A stretch of DNA of 64,000 nt from Odobenus rosmarus divergens (taxonomy: Eukaryota > Chordata > Mammalia > Carnivora > Odobenidae), in contig NW_004451013.1 of assembly GCF_000321225.1 (NCBI RefSeq), positions 914,754-978,753 on the forward strand. Direction: 5' to 3'. This document shows, piece after piece, positions 12,230 to 23,861 of this stretch (its first letter is position 1; each line of letters opens with the position of its first letter). Below the pieces are notes generated by a model. That model did not search any database, was not told the origin of the DNA, and was given only the letters and a program-made list of their open reading frames with translations. The position numbers and the translations under genes were made by a program.

Positions 12230-12450
12230 AAGATAATAACAGTAGTTGTATCTATCATTCCACTTAGAGCAACACTTATTGTAGATATATTTAGTCTCAC
12301 TTTATAGGTAGGAAAATTGAGGTTCAGAAAAGTTAAATTTCATAATCAACAACCTATAGTTATATATCACAGAGCTCAGTTTTTCCTCAGATTTGAATCC
12401 AATATCCCTGCCATCTGTTTTCAGGTTTGTTCACTAAGCCCTGAGGTTCC
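12230..12450 (-). mobile_element. MIR SINE, antisense
   Basis: Ordered matches to the MIR reverse complement: 'ctcactttataggtaggaaa', 'ttgaggttcagaaaagttaa', 'tttgaatccaatatccctg', 'gttcactaagccctg'. It is diverged, as expected for a Mesozoic-age element. Confidence 0.75.
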
Positions 12451-12881
12451 TTGGCAGTTCCCTATAAGCTGCCCTCATCATTAAGGGAAGGACAGGCTGG
12501 GAGCTCCAGGTCCCATATCCCCCATTTCAATCAAGTGTCTGCATGTTTGTTTTGTATATTGGGGTTTCCTGTAAGATTTCATTTGACGAACTTTTTAAAG
12601 GTGCAGTTCCTAAGAACTACTGAAAAAGCCCATGTCATATATATTGCATTACATAGTGCATAGTATATAAATATATATGAATGAGTGATTTATTAGATAG
12701 TTGTGTCTGAAACCTATGATGAGGTAATCATTTTTTTCTTTTTTCTTTTCTTTTTCTTTCTTTTTTTTTTGTGGATGTTTTGTAAAAATCTCTACTCGGT
12801 GCCATGAGATGTGTAAAGTTGAATAAAACTCACTCCCCTCCTTGAGTACTTATATATGAAATACAAATGTAAAATAAAATG
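12451..12881. other. Unassigned sequence with a T/C-rich tract
   Basis: A pyrimidine run (CTTTT/CTTTC) lies at about 12731-12770. A 70-codon frame from 12451 has no recognisable family. Confidence 0.5.
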
Positions 12882-12890
12882 TTAGATATA

Positions 12891-13105
12891 GGGGCACCTG
12901 GGTGCTTAACCAGTCAGTTAAGCATCTGTCTTCCGCTCAGGTCATGACATCAGGGTACTGGGATCAAGTTCCATATCAGACTTCCTGCTCAGCAGGCAGT
13001 CTGCTTCTCTCTCTCTCTCTCTCTCTGTCCTTCCCCTCAGGCTCATGTGCTGGCTCTCTCTTTCTCTCTCTCTCAAATAAATGAATAAAATCTTTTAAAA
13101 AAATC
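12891..13105 (+). mobile_element. CanSINE, sense
   Basis: Begins GGGGCACCTGGGTGCTTAA, continues with 'gctcaggtcatgacatcag', a (CT)n body and 'tcaaataaatgaataaaatc'. It is flanked by TTAGATATA/TTAGCTATA (12882-12890, 13106-13114). The head has small changes in the A-box area. Confidence 0.93.
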
Positions 13106-13332
13106 TTAGCTATATAGTATTTACATTTTGTGATACATTTCAGGACAATTTAACTTGAATCAGGAAGTCTTAACATCCTAGAACACAACCTAAAAGAAGA
13201 GTATTTAGAGGCTTTCAAAGCTGAAATATCTTGTGTATAATCAGTGTATGACAGCTTTTATATTTGGAGCTCTGCATTCTGCCACTTACAGCCTACTGAT
13301 TTACACTTCACATATACTTGTAACAAGTCTGT

Positions 13333-13394
13333 CTGTCTGTAGTTCCTTCCTTCCTTCCCTCCTTCTTTCCTTCCTTTCTCCCTTTCTCTCTTTT

Positions 13395-13457
<63 letters not shown>

Positions 13458-13527
13458 CCCGTTTCCTTCCTTCCTTCCTCCCTCTCTCTCTTTCTTTTTC
13501 TTTCTTCTCTTTCTTCTTTCTTTCTTT

Positions 13528-13574
<47 letters not shown>

Positions 13575-13630
13575 CTCCTTTCTTTCTTCTCTTTCTTTCT
13601 CTTTCTTTCTCTTTCTTTCTTCTTTCTTTT

Positions 13631-13679
<49 letters not shown>

Positions 13680-13781
13680 TTTCTTTCTTTCTTCTTTCTT
13701 TCTTCTTTTCTCTCCCGTTTCCTTCCTTCCTTCCTCCCTCTCTCTCTTTCTTTTTCTTTCTTTCTTTTTCTTTCTTTCTTT

Positions 13782-13829
<48 letters not shown>

Positions 13830-14022
13830 TTGTTCTTCCTTTCTTTCTTTTCTCTTTCTTTTCCTTCCTTCCTCCCTCCCTCCCTCCCCTCCCTCTCTCT
13901 CTTTCTTTTTCTTTCTTTCTTTCCCTCCCTCCCTCCCTTTCATTCTTCCTTCCTTTCTTTCTTTCCTCTGTCTTTTTTCCCTTCTTTCCATTCCTTTCCT
14001 TCCCTTCCCTTCCTTCCTTTTC
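13333..14022 (+). repeat. ~690-bp polypyrimidine (CTTT)n/(CCTT)n microsatellite
   Basis: Almost uninterrupted C/T on the plus strand, made of TTTC, TTCC and CTCC units with long pure (CTTT) runs. A distinctive block (CTCCCGTTTCC followed by CCTT, CTCT and CTTTTT units) occurs at about 13456 and again 256 bp later, so part of the array is a higher-order duplication. The 281-codon plus and 227-codon minus frames here are low-complexity readings of the repeat, not genes. Confidence 0.97.
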
Positions 14023-14432
14023 CAGTTTTCAGTATATTAGAAAGAAAATTAAAAGTGAGAAGAAGACAACTGAATTAAGTCCTACATACAAGTGACATAT
14101 GAAAGCTGATTACTTGATAGTGAGAAAATTGAAAAAAACCTTGACAAACTAGCATAAATACTGTAAAACACACTTACCATGAATCATTTATGTGGCAATA
14201 TACATACATATTTTCCTTTGCAGATAGGGAGTCAACAGTTAAAATAACATGTGTTATTGGAACTTAAATGTGAAATCTCAGTATTTGACAAATTTCTTTA
14301 CAAAATTCTACCCTTCTTCTTACAAATATTATAACTGACATGTTATAGTTTCATGGACACATGTGACTATATACATTCTACTAATGCATGAAACCCTCCA
14401 ATGAAAATATTTCAAATGAATCAAATATTTTT

Positions 14433-14624
14433 TTTTAAAGATTTTATTTATTTATTTGACAGAGAGAGACACAGAGAGAGAGGGAACACAAGCAGGGGGA
14501 GTAGGAGAGGGAGAAGCACACTCCCCACAGAGCAGGGAGCCCGATGCCGGGCTTGATCCCAGGACCCTGGATCACGAGCTGAGCCGAAGGCAGATGCTTA
14601 ACGACTGAGCCACCCAGGTGCCCC
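14433..14624 (-). mobile_element. CanSINE, 'acacaagcaggggga' subtype
   Basis: Reverse-complement copy with TTTATTTATTTGACAGAGAG tail side, 'gggaacacaagcaggggga' body and 'ctgagccacccaggtgcccc' head. A 16-bp perfect duplication, TGAATCAAATATTTTT (14417-14432, 14625-14640), brackets it. It is a recent-looking, full-length copy. Confidence 0.97.
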
Positions 14625-14710
14625 TGAATCAAATATTTTTTATATAGTGATAAAATGTATAGCACCACACTATAATTCTTTAATGCATTATTTTATTGCT
14701 TTTATTTTCA

Positions 14711-14902
14711 TGTTTACTGGGTAACACTTTAAAATAATGGCCCAGTTAAGGTAATTAATGTTGAATTGCAGTGGAAATCCAATTGAATTACTTGTGACAT
14801 TCACATTAATACTAAATGAGTTCACTGTGATTAATGCTGTTAAATAGATATCAGAGGAATTAATATTGATTAGGCAATTATTTTAAAGTGTTACTGTTTA
14901 TT
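14711..14902. mobile_element. Small element with 18-bp perfect terminal inverted repeats
   Basis: GTAACACTTTAAAATAAT at 14721-14738 is exactly inverted at 14877-14894. Possible 8-bp flanking duplications are TGTTTACT (14711-14718) and TGTTTATT (14895-14902), one mismatch. The ~138-bp interior is rich in TAAT/ATTA homeodomain-type cores. An 8-bp duplication and short TIRs suggest a hAT-like non-autonomous DNA transposon. The TIR start resembles GGTAACACTTTA ends I recall from ancient vertebrate repeats. The family is not identified. Confidence 0.5.
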
Positions 14903-15884
14903 GCAATTTATACCAACTTATTTTTTTGGGTAAACCTTTCTTTATTGGCAGCTGTGTAATCACCCTGGGAGCCTGAATTGGGAGCACAAAGTTGTGTTTT
15001 GTTTTTTTTCTTGCATTTAAAATGGCAAAATGTGAAACCCCCTTTTACATTGCCTTCCTTGGTAGTGGCTCCCAACATCCTAAGCCTTTCATTCATTTTT
15101 CAACCTCTGCTTAAAACTTGTCCCAGATTCAGCATGCCCCTACCTCCTGTGTGGTTGTCAGGTTGTCCTTGTCCTTAGAACCTGTCTCAAGTCCTATCAC
15201 CTATGTGAAACCTTCTCTACTCAGCTAAACTTAACATCTGAGCAATATTTTACAAGATGCAGAGCACTTATACATAATTTGAGATTTAAGATATGATAAC
15301 CTAATCACCACTCACATTTTCATACGTACTTATAAAAACAAATCACAGAAATATTTTCACCAACAGGAATGTTTACATAACATGGTATACTTATATATCA
15401 ATTATTAAACGGTCTATAATTACACTACATAGGTATGTTCATATCAGTCCTCTTAAATAGTGGAAAATAATGATAATTATTTCTGTGTTTATCATACACT
15501 GAGTGGGAGTTTTCATGAGAGTGCAGAGTTATAAACAATGTACGCCTTTGCTTTTGATCTCTGGGCAGAAAACTGGGAAGCCCAGGAGCATATCTTTGAA
15601 CTTCAATATGCTTTGTGTGAGTGTATATTAAATAACATTCTCAGGTAGTTACAAAAGCATTTTTCAGATGTTTTGGAAAATAAACTAAGCAAATAAATTA
15701 CTGAGAATGCAACTGCAAAAAATGGGGCATTTTCATTCAGAAACAGTTGGTTCTTACATGATAGCAGAAATTCCTCTTTTTAGCAATACCTGTGAGTGAA
15801 TTTCCCTTTATCAGATGAAACCAGGGAAATGTTGCCTCAAGAGCAGAAGGAGAACATTTAGGAGGACAGTTACCCTGCTACCTT
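14903..15884. other. Mostly unassigned; possible weak L2-like stretch
   Basis: The segment 15085-15290 ('catgcccctacctcctgtg', 'gtgaaaccttctctactcag') faintly resembles the L2 3' region, but the similarity is too weak to call. Nothing else is recognised. Confidence 0.45.
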
Positions 15885-16365
15885 CTGTATCAGTCAGGGT
15901 TCTCCAGAAAAACAAGACCAATTATATAATACATATAGAGCATATAGAGAGAGAGACAGAAAGACAGAGAGAGAAAGAGAGAGACAGAGGGAGAGAGAAG
16001 ATAGATAAAGAAAAAGAAAAAGGGAGACAGAGATTAAGAGATTTATCATGTATTTTATGGAATGGATTCTTGTGATAGTGGGGACTGACACGTCCCAAAT
16101 TTGTGGGCAGGTTGGTAGGCAGGAGTTAATGCTGCAGTCTTAAGCCAGAATTTTTTCTCCTCCAAGGAACCTCCTTTTTTGTTCTTAAGACCTTCGACTG
16201 ATTGGATGAGGTCCACTCACATTACCAAGGATAATTTCCTTTACTTAAATTCAGCTGATTGCATATCTTAACCAAATCTGCATTAAACCTTCACAGCAAA
16301 ATGCAGATTAGTGTTTTACTGAATGACTGGGTACTATAGCCTAGCCAAGTTCACATGTGTAACTA
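15885..16365 (-). mobile_element. ERVL-type solo LTR (MLT2-like), antisense
   Basis: Plus strand begins 'gtatcagtcagggttctcca', continues through a GA-rich microsatellite (15941-16030), 'ggactgacacgtcccaaat', 'attggatgaggtccactca', and ends near 'gcctagccaagttcacatgt'. This is the reverse complement of the same LTR family seen in sense at 32900-33350. No internal retroviral sequence or partner LTR lies next to it. The family name is from memory. Confidence 0.75.
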
Positions 16366-16481
16366 ACCACTAAAAGCCTTTCTTTCTTTCTATTTTCTTT
16401 TTAAAATTTCTTTCTTCCTTTCTTTTTTCCTTTTATTTCTTTATTTTCCCTATTATAATTAATGATTTTTTGGATTTTTTT

Positions 16482-16669
16482 TTAGATTTTTATTTATTTA
16501 TTTGACAGAGAGATACACAGTGAGAGAGGGAACACAAGCAGAAGGAGTGGGAGAGGGAGAAGCAGGCTTCCGCTGAGCAGGGAGCCCGATGCGGGGCTTG
16601 ATCCCAGGACCCTGTGATCATGACCCGAGCCCAAGGCAGACGCTTAACGACTGAGCCACCCAGGTGACC
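16482..16669 (-). mobile_element. CanSINE, 'acacaagcag' subtype
   Basis: Reverse-complement copy: 'ttatttgacagagagataca' tail side, 'gcccgatgcggggcttgat' and 'cgactgagccacccaggtga'. It is flanked by the 19-bp duplication TGATTTTTTGGATTTTTTT (16463-16481, 16670-16688). Full length. Confidence 0.97.
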
Positions 16670-16689
16670 TGATTTTTTGGATTTTTTTC

Positions 16690-18506
16690 TAGTTTTTTAA
16701 AATTTTTCTAAATATTGATCATGGCATCTTTGCTTTTGTCAACTGGGATTTTTTTTTTTATTATCACAGATACAGTTATTTGTCTTTCTTAACACCCTCC
16801 TTTCTTCCTATGTTTAGAAATTATATTTCTTGATATTTCTGCTGTAAGTAGTCATATCAATCATTACAATCATTAGAAAGAAAAGAGAAACTACCATTTA
16901 ACTTCTTTATGTCTTTAACATTATGAGAAGTACCGATGATAATGAAGGATAGACATAATGATCAAGTGATGAATCATTTGTATGAGAAACAAAAGATATT
17001 CTGATATTATGTTCATGAAAATAGTTTCTGATGCCTAAAATAATTAATACCAACAATTAATTGTTTCTCTTTAGATCTTATTTTGGGCCTTAGACATTTT
17101 CTAATAAAAGCTTGTGAGCAGAGCATTTTGCTTATTAAAATATATTCTCGGGTCATACTTCATAAACAGATTGATTTGCATTTTTTATTGATTCTCTTTT
17201 TCTCCAGGCTTTAATAGTTTTGCTGAAATTAGGTATGTTTCCCAACCTCAGGGAGTTGCTCTGAAAAATTCTGATATACTCTTATCGTTCTCAAAGGAAA
17301 AAAACCAATCACTCACACAAATGCTCTCTGTTTATGTCCATGTAAAATTTGTCAATTTAACTTCAAGAAATGCTTAATGTATTTCCATAGGTACCATGGT
17401 TTATTGCATTTTTCTAGCCAGAAGTATATTTAAACTGAGAGTAGTTTGTCTTGTTGTCACAACAGAAAACTGTTATTTCCCTTGTCTTTGCATGATCGTG
17501 ATGCAGTGAAGCAAAAGTTTAGAAAAAAGAGCACTATAAAGTGGCAAAACCCAAAAGGGAATGCCTCCTGGCCTCACACAATAATAGAAATACCCACAGA
17601 GAAAGACCATTCAAAGATTACACTCAGTTTCCAGCTAATCAAAATAACCAGGAATGGAAAGTGGAGACATTTGTAAGACATCTCCAGGATTTGGATTATG
17701 TCATAAGTGGTGGTTTTAAAACATATAAAATCAATATCAGTCTGGTCCACAAGAGAAAAATATTTACAACTTTTAAAAAAGAATCAGCTGAAGAACACTG
17801 AAGCAAGTCTGCTCCCTTTGAAAGTAGGATTCTTATCTCTAAAGCATAACTGCTTTTGCTACAAATCTTACAATATCTTCCACGGCACATATGCAATAAC
17901 TGATCTTAAAAGATACATAGCATTATGTGGCTGAGTATCTCTGGGAAAAATCTGGCTCTTAAAGTTAAAATGTAGTTTGAGGCTTATCAGGTGATATTTA
18001 TGGCATATCTTGTTAGAGGAGAATTATCATTGCTTCCATTAGTGATTAGTGCACCAGAAGTTAAACCTTTTATGCCTTCATTCTGTTACCATTAGCTATT
18101 TCGTTCTTTTCTTTTAGTATTATCAGTACACTGACTGCTTTCATTTCATCAAGTTAATGCACTAGCTGTTATTGCTAAATTTCCCCCCATTATTGCTTAG
18201 ATTAAAATTTTTCCTGAAACATCTTGGTTAGTGAATGGAAAAGAAAGTTTCTCTTCATTCACCTGCTATTTTTTTCTTAAAAATAAATGAATGAGAATTT
18301 GCACCTTGTGTTTATTTCCTGTCTAAGTAGGAAAAGCCATGCTTTGCCAGTACCACATAAATTATACAATGCATGTAATATTGCTGATGCCACCTTTTAT
18401 TGCCTTCACCAAATCCATTTTTTGGGTGGGAGTAGGGGGGCTGGAGATCCCTATGCCACTTCTGTATGAAAGGCTGTCTCTGCTATTAAGTACAGTTCTT
18501 CAAGAA
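16690..18506. other. Unassigned sequence
   Basis: A 1.8-kb block with no repeat family I recognise. Short frames at 17446-17934 (up to 86 codons, three overlapping on plus) have no recognisable domain and no splice or promoter context that I would defend. It could hold conserved non-coding sequence. Confidence 0.45.
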
Positions 18507-18515
18507 TTCCCTCAC

Positions 18516-18712
18516 GTTGGGGCGCCTGGGTGGCTCCATCAGTTAAACGTCTGTCTTCAGCTCAGGTCATGATCCCGGGGTCCTGGGATTCAGCCCTGCA
18601 TTGGGCTCCCTGCTCAATGGAGAGCCTGCTTCTCTCTCTCTCCTTCTGCTGCTCCCTCTGCTTGTGTTCTCCCCCCCCCGTCAAATAAATAAATAAAATC
18701 TTAAAAAAAAAA
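18516..18712 (+). mobile_element. CanSINE, sense
   Basis: GGGGCGCCTGGGTGGCTCCA head, 'caggtcatgatcccggggtc', a CT-rich body with a C9 run, 'tcaaataaataaataaaatc' and an A tail. The duplication TTCCCTCAC (18507-18515, 18716-18724) flanks it. Full length. Confidence 0.95.
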
Positions 18713-18724
18713 GATTTCCCTCAC

Positions 18725-19159
18725 ATATGTGGTAAGTATATTCTTTAAACCAAATTGACTTTCAATCTCACTTGTAAACACTTTGTTTTGAAGTATTTGA
18801 TTTTATTATTAATGATTTTTAGTCTTTAAAAATTGTTTTATTAGAGTTAAATAGCCAGGCCATGCCCAGAGTGATATGTGCCATCATCCTCAAAACAATC
18901 ATTGCATGAAATTTGTGATGTGAATTCAGCATGTATGAGGATATTGTTGCTGATATTTCCAACCAATTATTTCTTTGGATAAATGTAAAACAATGGATTT
19001 TTACACTTAGTTGTGTTTCTTATAGAGTTTGTGTAATGATAGTTTAAAAATATAACCCACTTTCTAAAAATCTGCAGTTGTTGACATGGATTACACACAT
19101 TCCTATTTTTCAGGTAGAGTCCATTCTCATGAACATAGTTTATGAGGACTATCGTTACG
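18725..19159. other. Unassigned sequence
   Basis: AT-rich with no recognised repeat or gene. Confidence 0.5.
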
Positions 19160-19605
19160 TGGCCACTGTCTCTACATGATCTCTGCTCTTACCTTCACTC
19201 CGTATCCCTTATTCTGCTGCTGGGTAGCCACATGGAAGACAGCAGTTCCAGAAGTTCCAGGTCTCACGGCTTTCTGGTTTCTGCGTAGATCCTTCTTTCT
19301 GCTGTTAAGTTAGTTAAACAAGGAAGACTGTAAGTGCCTCAAGGTTAAGATACCAAAACCTAGGGACAGCCAATCACAAACTGCCAGCTAAGCTTTCTCA
19401 AATAAAGCAAGGGCTTAAGTTATAGCCAATCAAATAATTTCCTTGCTTGGCTTCCATATCTCCTCTCTGAAAGTCTTGCTCCGGTCCTTGGAGCTCTGCT
19501 AACCACTTCCAGGTTTGGCACTGCCTGATTTGAATCGATTTTTACTCAAATAAACTCTTAACAAATTGAAAACGCTTCAGCTTATCTTTTAAGACTACCT
19601 CTGAC
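19160..19605 (+). mobile_element. Probable ERV1-type solo LTR, sense
   Basis: LTR-like architecture: 'gggacagccaatcacaaact' and 'ttatagccaatcaaataat' (two CCAAT boxes), then 'actcaaataaactcttaac' (AATAAA polyadenylation signal) and a T-rich end. The layout resembles gammaretrovirus-like LTRs and shares its 3' plan with the element at 26764-27155. Edges are approximate; no TG...CA or duplication was resolved. Confidence 0.55.
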
Positions 19606-19619
19606 TTTCCATTCCCTCT

Positions 19620-19900
19620 TTCTTTGGCTGGTTAATTCCTTTTCATTCTTAGGAATAAGCATAGAAATGACTACCTCAGAAAAATCTTCTTTGTCCTCCC
19701 AAGACTGAATTAATTGTATCACCTTGATTTACTGAGTACTTTGTATTCATATATGTTATGGCACTTACCTCATGAAATTAGAACTCCCTATTGTTGAGTG
19801 TCCTTATTGTTCACTCTCCGTACTTAGCACCTAGCATATGACCTAGCACTGTAGATAGGAAATCATTATTGATTGATTGAATGAATGAATGAATGAATGG
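19620..19900 (+). mobile_element. L2 LINE 3' end with (TGAA)n tail
   Basis: 'ctcagaaaaatcttctttgt', 'cattatatgttatggcactt'-type and 'tagcacctagcatatgacct' blocks lead into 'gattgattgaatgaatgaat', the characteristic L2 3' terminal (TGAATGAA) repeat. Confidence 0.8.
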
Positions 19901-20892
19901 CTTTTGCCTTGTAGTGAAATATATGCTAATACATGAGCAGATAATGGTCTTTCTGCTCTATATTTATAACAAAAAAAAAATAAAGTCTTATTCTCATTTC
20001 CGTCTAGTGCCTTTATTTTGTTGTGTTATCTAAAAGTGTTTTGGAGCCATGGCTATGGGAGGTCTCACTTTAGACTATGCTGACCACTGATTTAAAAATG
20101 CACTTAATGAAATGTGTTCAGAAACACATAGCAATATTTTTGGAAAGGTTTTTCTTCTCATCTTTTATCCAATTAATGAAGCATTTGTATCCATGAGTAC
20201 CCCTGCTGTTAAGTGGTTAGCTTTCTCCTTTAGCTTTAATTAAGTATCTTCAGTTAAAGGAGACTTCTTTTTTTTTATTTGTTTTTAATCACAAACAAGT
20301 GAAAAATATCCATATTCTCTTGAGGTATTTTCTTAAGTTTTCCAACTACATTTAAACAAAAAAGTTAGTGGAAGCCTCATCCCCATCTCTCACTTTCACA
20401 GATTTGACCTCTTGGAATATTTGCTGGGATATCTGGTCACAATTCATCCAGAACTACCTAATGATAAAAGTAGAGGGTTTTACCTCAAAATATTTATTGC
20501 AGAAAATGAAACGGCTCTTCTCCTTGAATTTAGCTAAAAAAAAAAAAAATACCATTAGCAGAAGCGAATCTGTGGAAGAGGTGCTTCTAATTTGACAGAA
20601 AGCAATCTACGAAGAGTTTTATAAACTATTTCTGAAAGTAAGTTGCCTTGTATTGCTCAGTTACATAGGTTTTCTCTTCTTTATAAACATGGAGCTTCTA
20701 TAGTTCTTTATTTCAAGAAAAAAATCAAAAATCAAAATACTGTCATTGTCCTATTGTTTGCAAACTCTGGAACTTTGTGATCCTTTCGTGGAAGTGAAAC
20801 AACTCTTAATTAATGGATAGTATCAAGTATTAAAATGAACAACATATTCTATTTACTCTGCATCCTAACACTCCTCAGGTAGAATGAAAAAC
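19901..20892. other. Unassigned sequence
   Basis: AT-rich with short A tracts near 19971 and 20537; no recognised repeat or gene. Confidence 0.5.
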
Positions 20893-20908
20893 TTAAACAT
20901 TGCATTTT

Positions 20909-21091
20909 TTAAAGGTTTTATTTATTTATTTGTCAGAGAGAGAGAGAGCACAAGCAGGGGGAGCAGCAGGCAGAGGGAGAAGCAGGCTCCCCGCTGAGCA
21001 GGGAGCCTGACGCGAGGCTCGATCCCAGGATCCCGGGATCATGACCTGAGCTGAAGGCAGACGCTTAACCAACTGAGCCACCCAGAGCCCC
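20909..21091 (-). mobile_element. CanSINE
   Basis: Reverse-complement copy with 'gcaggctccccgctgagcag', 'gaggctcgatcccaggatcc' and 'aactgagccacccagagccc'. It is flanked by TTAAACATTGCATTTT/TTGAACATTGCACTTT (20893-20908, 21092-21107). The two duplication mismatches suggest moderate age. Confidence 0.95.
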
Positions 21092-21107
21092 TTGAACATT
21101 GCACTTT

Positions 21108-21531
21108 AAGATCACTAACAATCATATGTTGTATTGAAATAATAAATTAGTTTCTAGGTTTTTTTTGAAAGAAATATAGTTTTAAGTGAGACCATAATCA
21201 AGTTTTAATTATACATTTCCCTTGGATGTACCCAATACATATTCAAATCATATAAAATTATACAGCAAAATGTTTAAGACAAATTTGGCTATAACTTTAG
21301 ATGAAAATAAATGAAAACTACCCAGATGTGGCTTCTAAATAGTCCATGTGTTCTCTGTTCTAGCAGTGCCAATATCGTTTAAGAATTTATAATAGCATAT
21401 TCCTTAAATGAAATACTTCATGTTGTAAATCACTAATCTAAAATTCATTATTCTACACTCAGATGCATTTTTGGATCATTTATAACTGATCTCTTCTGAG
21501 AAGCTGTTGTATATGTTGATAATCTGTGCAC
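21108..21531. other. Unassigned AT-rich sequence
   Basis: No recognised repeat or gene. Confidence 0.5.
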
Positions 21532-21547
21532 CTCAGATACCATTTTT

Positions 21548-21750
21548 TAAAATTTTTTTTAAAGATTTTATTTATTTATTTGAGACAGAGAATGAGAGAG
21601 AGAGAGAGAGCACATGAGAGGGGGGAGGGTCAGAGGGAGAAGCAGACTCCCCGCCGAGCAGGGAGCCCGATGCGGAACTCGATCCAAGGACTCCAGGATC
21701 ATGACCTGAGCCAAAGGCAGTCGCTTAACCAACTGAGCCACCCAGGCGCC
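21548..21750 (-). mobile_element. CanSINE, 'gactccaggatc' subtype
   Basis: Reverse-complement copy carrying 'gggtcagagggagaagcag', 'ggactccaggatcatgacct' and 'ggcagtcgcttaaccaactg', then the GGGCGCC head. It is bracketed by the perfect 16-bp duplication CTCAGATACCATTTTT (21532-21547, 21751-21766). Confidence 0.97.
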
Positions 21751-21766
21751 CTCAGATACCATTTTT

Positions 21767-22199
21767 ATAATGTTCTCTTCCTTTCTCTGCCAATTATCTT
21801 GAAATATTGGTTTATGCTCACTTTCTAGATTTCCTTAGTACTCTCTTCTCATTATTGGATCCAATTTTGTGGATTTTGTTCTTCATCATTTTGAACCTTT
21901 CTGGATATTTGGACCCATGGACCATCCATCTCCATGAACTTTTGATTCAGTAACACTACTCTTAAAACAAAACAAAACAAAACAAAACAAAACAAAAAAC
22001 ACTCCTCTTTCATGAGTTTCTTATTCTGCTTCACTGACATCTCTGTTCATATTTTCTTGAATCATTGGGATTCCCAGAGGTTTATTCTACCCTGTTCTGC
22101 ACAATTCCTTTCTTCTCATGGCTTAGGTTTCTTTCTACAGGAGATGTATCGTCTATTGATGTCACTTTTTCAGTTTTGTTTTTCTTATGAGTTTTACAA
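21767..22199. other. Unassigned sequence with (AAAAC)n
   Basis: A short (AAAAC) array lies at 21966-21998. The rest could be a 5' extension of the L2 that follows, but I cannot show it. Confidence 0.5.
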
Positions 22200-23060
22200 A
22201 TGAATTGCAAATGCTTGCATGCAATCTCCATGTAAACCAGCATGTTCTTATTATCCTTCTCTTCCCTCTTTGTACCGAAAGACTCCTATCGTCTTCACCA
22301 GGATAATTATAAAACTATCTTCCCAGCCTCCCAGTTTAGAAACTTCCAAGTTGTTTCTTTCTGTCCTCACTTTCACAATCAACCCTAAGTGTGGTCAAGT
22401 AGTCTTTGATGGTTATCCCCTCTTTCATTCCCATTTACTCTGACATGCTTTCCTCGTTTGTCTATTGAACTATATAGCAGGAGACGCCTCTACAGGCTAC
22501 ACACAGATCCACTCCTCAGCGCATCCTCCATTCTGCCACCAGCTATCCTCCAAAATACTAGTTTGGTCACATCATCCAGCTGGCCCTCCAAAAACATTCC
22601 CTAGTGCCATATTACCTGCACCTCCCCCCGCAAATGTCTACACTGCATAATAAGTGCTGGTGAAACCTGGCTTCAATCTTCTTCATATTTCTCTTCCTAC
22701 TACTTTAGTCATATCAAACTTCCCATGTTCCCTATATTTGCTATTATTTTGATCATTTCATTTCCTGAATCTGGAATTTAGCTCCCTTATTCATTGCTTA
22801 TCAATACCTCCCTGAACTTATCTCTCACACAAACTCCTATGACTCTGTTTTCAAGAAGCTTTCCTCAAATCATAGTCTCTCTTCTCCAGTCAATTTCTAA
22901 CGTCAGAATTAACCCTTCCTTCCTTTGGATGGACAAAGAATGTTGCTTTAGCCCCTTTTTTAGATTTCATTTCATCTTGAGTTAGCTGTTTATATGGCTG
23001 TCACCAGAACTAGATATTAACACCATTCAAGTGTAAGCTTCACAGAATTTAGTTGATGAA
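22200..23060 (+). mobile_element. L2 LINE remnant, sense
   Basis: Ordered L2-like blocks: 'ttcaccaggataattataaa', 'ccattctgccaccagctatc', 'tttggtcacatcatccagc', 'tttcctgaatctggaattta', 'cacacaaactcctatgactc', 'aagctttcctcaaatcat'. The pyrimidine-rich strand bias fits. The short open frames 22219-22985 are readings of this LINE. Highly diverged. Confidence 0.6.
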
Positions 23061-23860
23061 TACATAAACCAATAATCATAAAATATTTAAATTAGAATTA
23101 CTAATTTTTTTCTTCTTTGTTTCTTACTGCCTTCTTTACATCACTGAGTTACACTATTCACTATTACATTATCAGGAAATTCCAATGGGGCCTTGACGGT
23201 TACAAAGCACACTTTGGAATAATTCAGTCTCCTCTATTTATAATAAAACCATTTGATTATTCTACAAGAGGCCGCTAGAGAAATTTTCATGAGTTCTTCA
23301 TGAGGCCGAGAACCACGTGACTTTAAAGTCAATTGAATGAAAGGGTTGTGGATTCTGCAGACTTATTCCATTTGGACTAGACCACCATTTAGTCAAACAA
23401 ATGCACTAAACCATGTCAGCTGGCAGAAATAGGGTCCGAAAAGTGTCAGACAGCTTGACCAGGCCTTATCCCCATTCTTAGATTCTGAAAACTGAAGTTT
23501 CAGAAGAGCTTTAGAGTGCTAAAGTTAAACATAAACAGAGACTGCACCACAAAGACCTGGGGAAGCAAGAAAGCCCAGAGGGAAGTTGAGGACACCTCCC
23601 ATGTTTGACACCAATCTGAGAGCAGTAACACTAATCTCAGAGCCCATGCTAATACTTATGAGTCATGAGGGTGTCACAGACAGACCTCCTCTCTCTATAC
23701 ACTCCATTTTTGTCTATAACCCTTAAAGACTGTTATGTTATCAATTACTATGTAGCAAACTAGTAATAGAAAATTTAAAATCAATTAATCATCACTAAAA
23801 ATTAGTGACAAAGCAAAACAACTTTTTTTTTTTTTTTTTTTTTACTAGCCCTCATGATTC
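23061..23860. other. Unassigned sequence ending in a T22 tract
   Basis: No family recognised. A T run lies at 23822-23843, just upstream of the next repeat. Confidence 0.5.
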
Positions 23861-23861
23861 T

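Noticed and set aside
13233..14078. 281-codon plus frame and 227-codon minus frame (Phe/Leu/Ser-rich and Lys/Arg/Glu-rich)
   Set aside because: Both are translations of the CTTT/CCTT microsatellite; there is no non-repetitive coding content.
17446..17934. Overlapping 76-, 86- and 75-codon frames as a retrogene
   Set aside because: No poly(A) tail, duplication or recognisable protein; frames this short are expected by chance.
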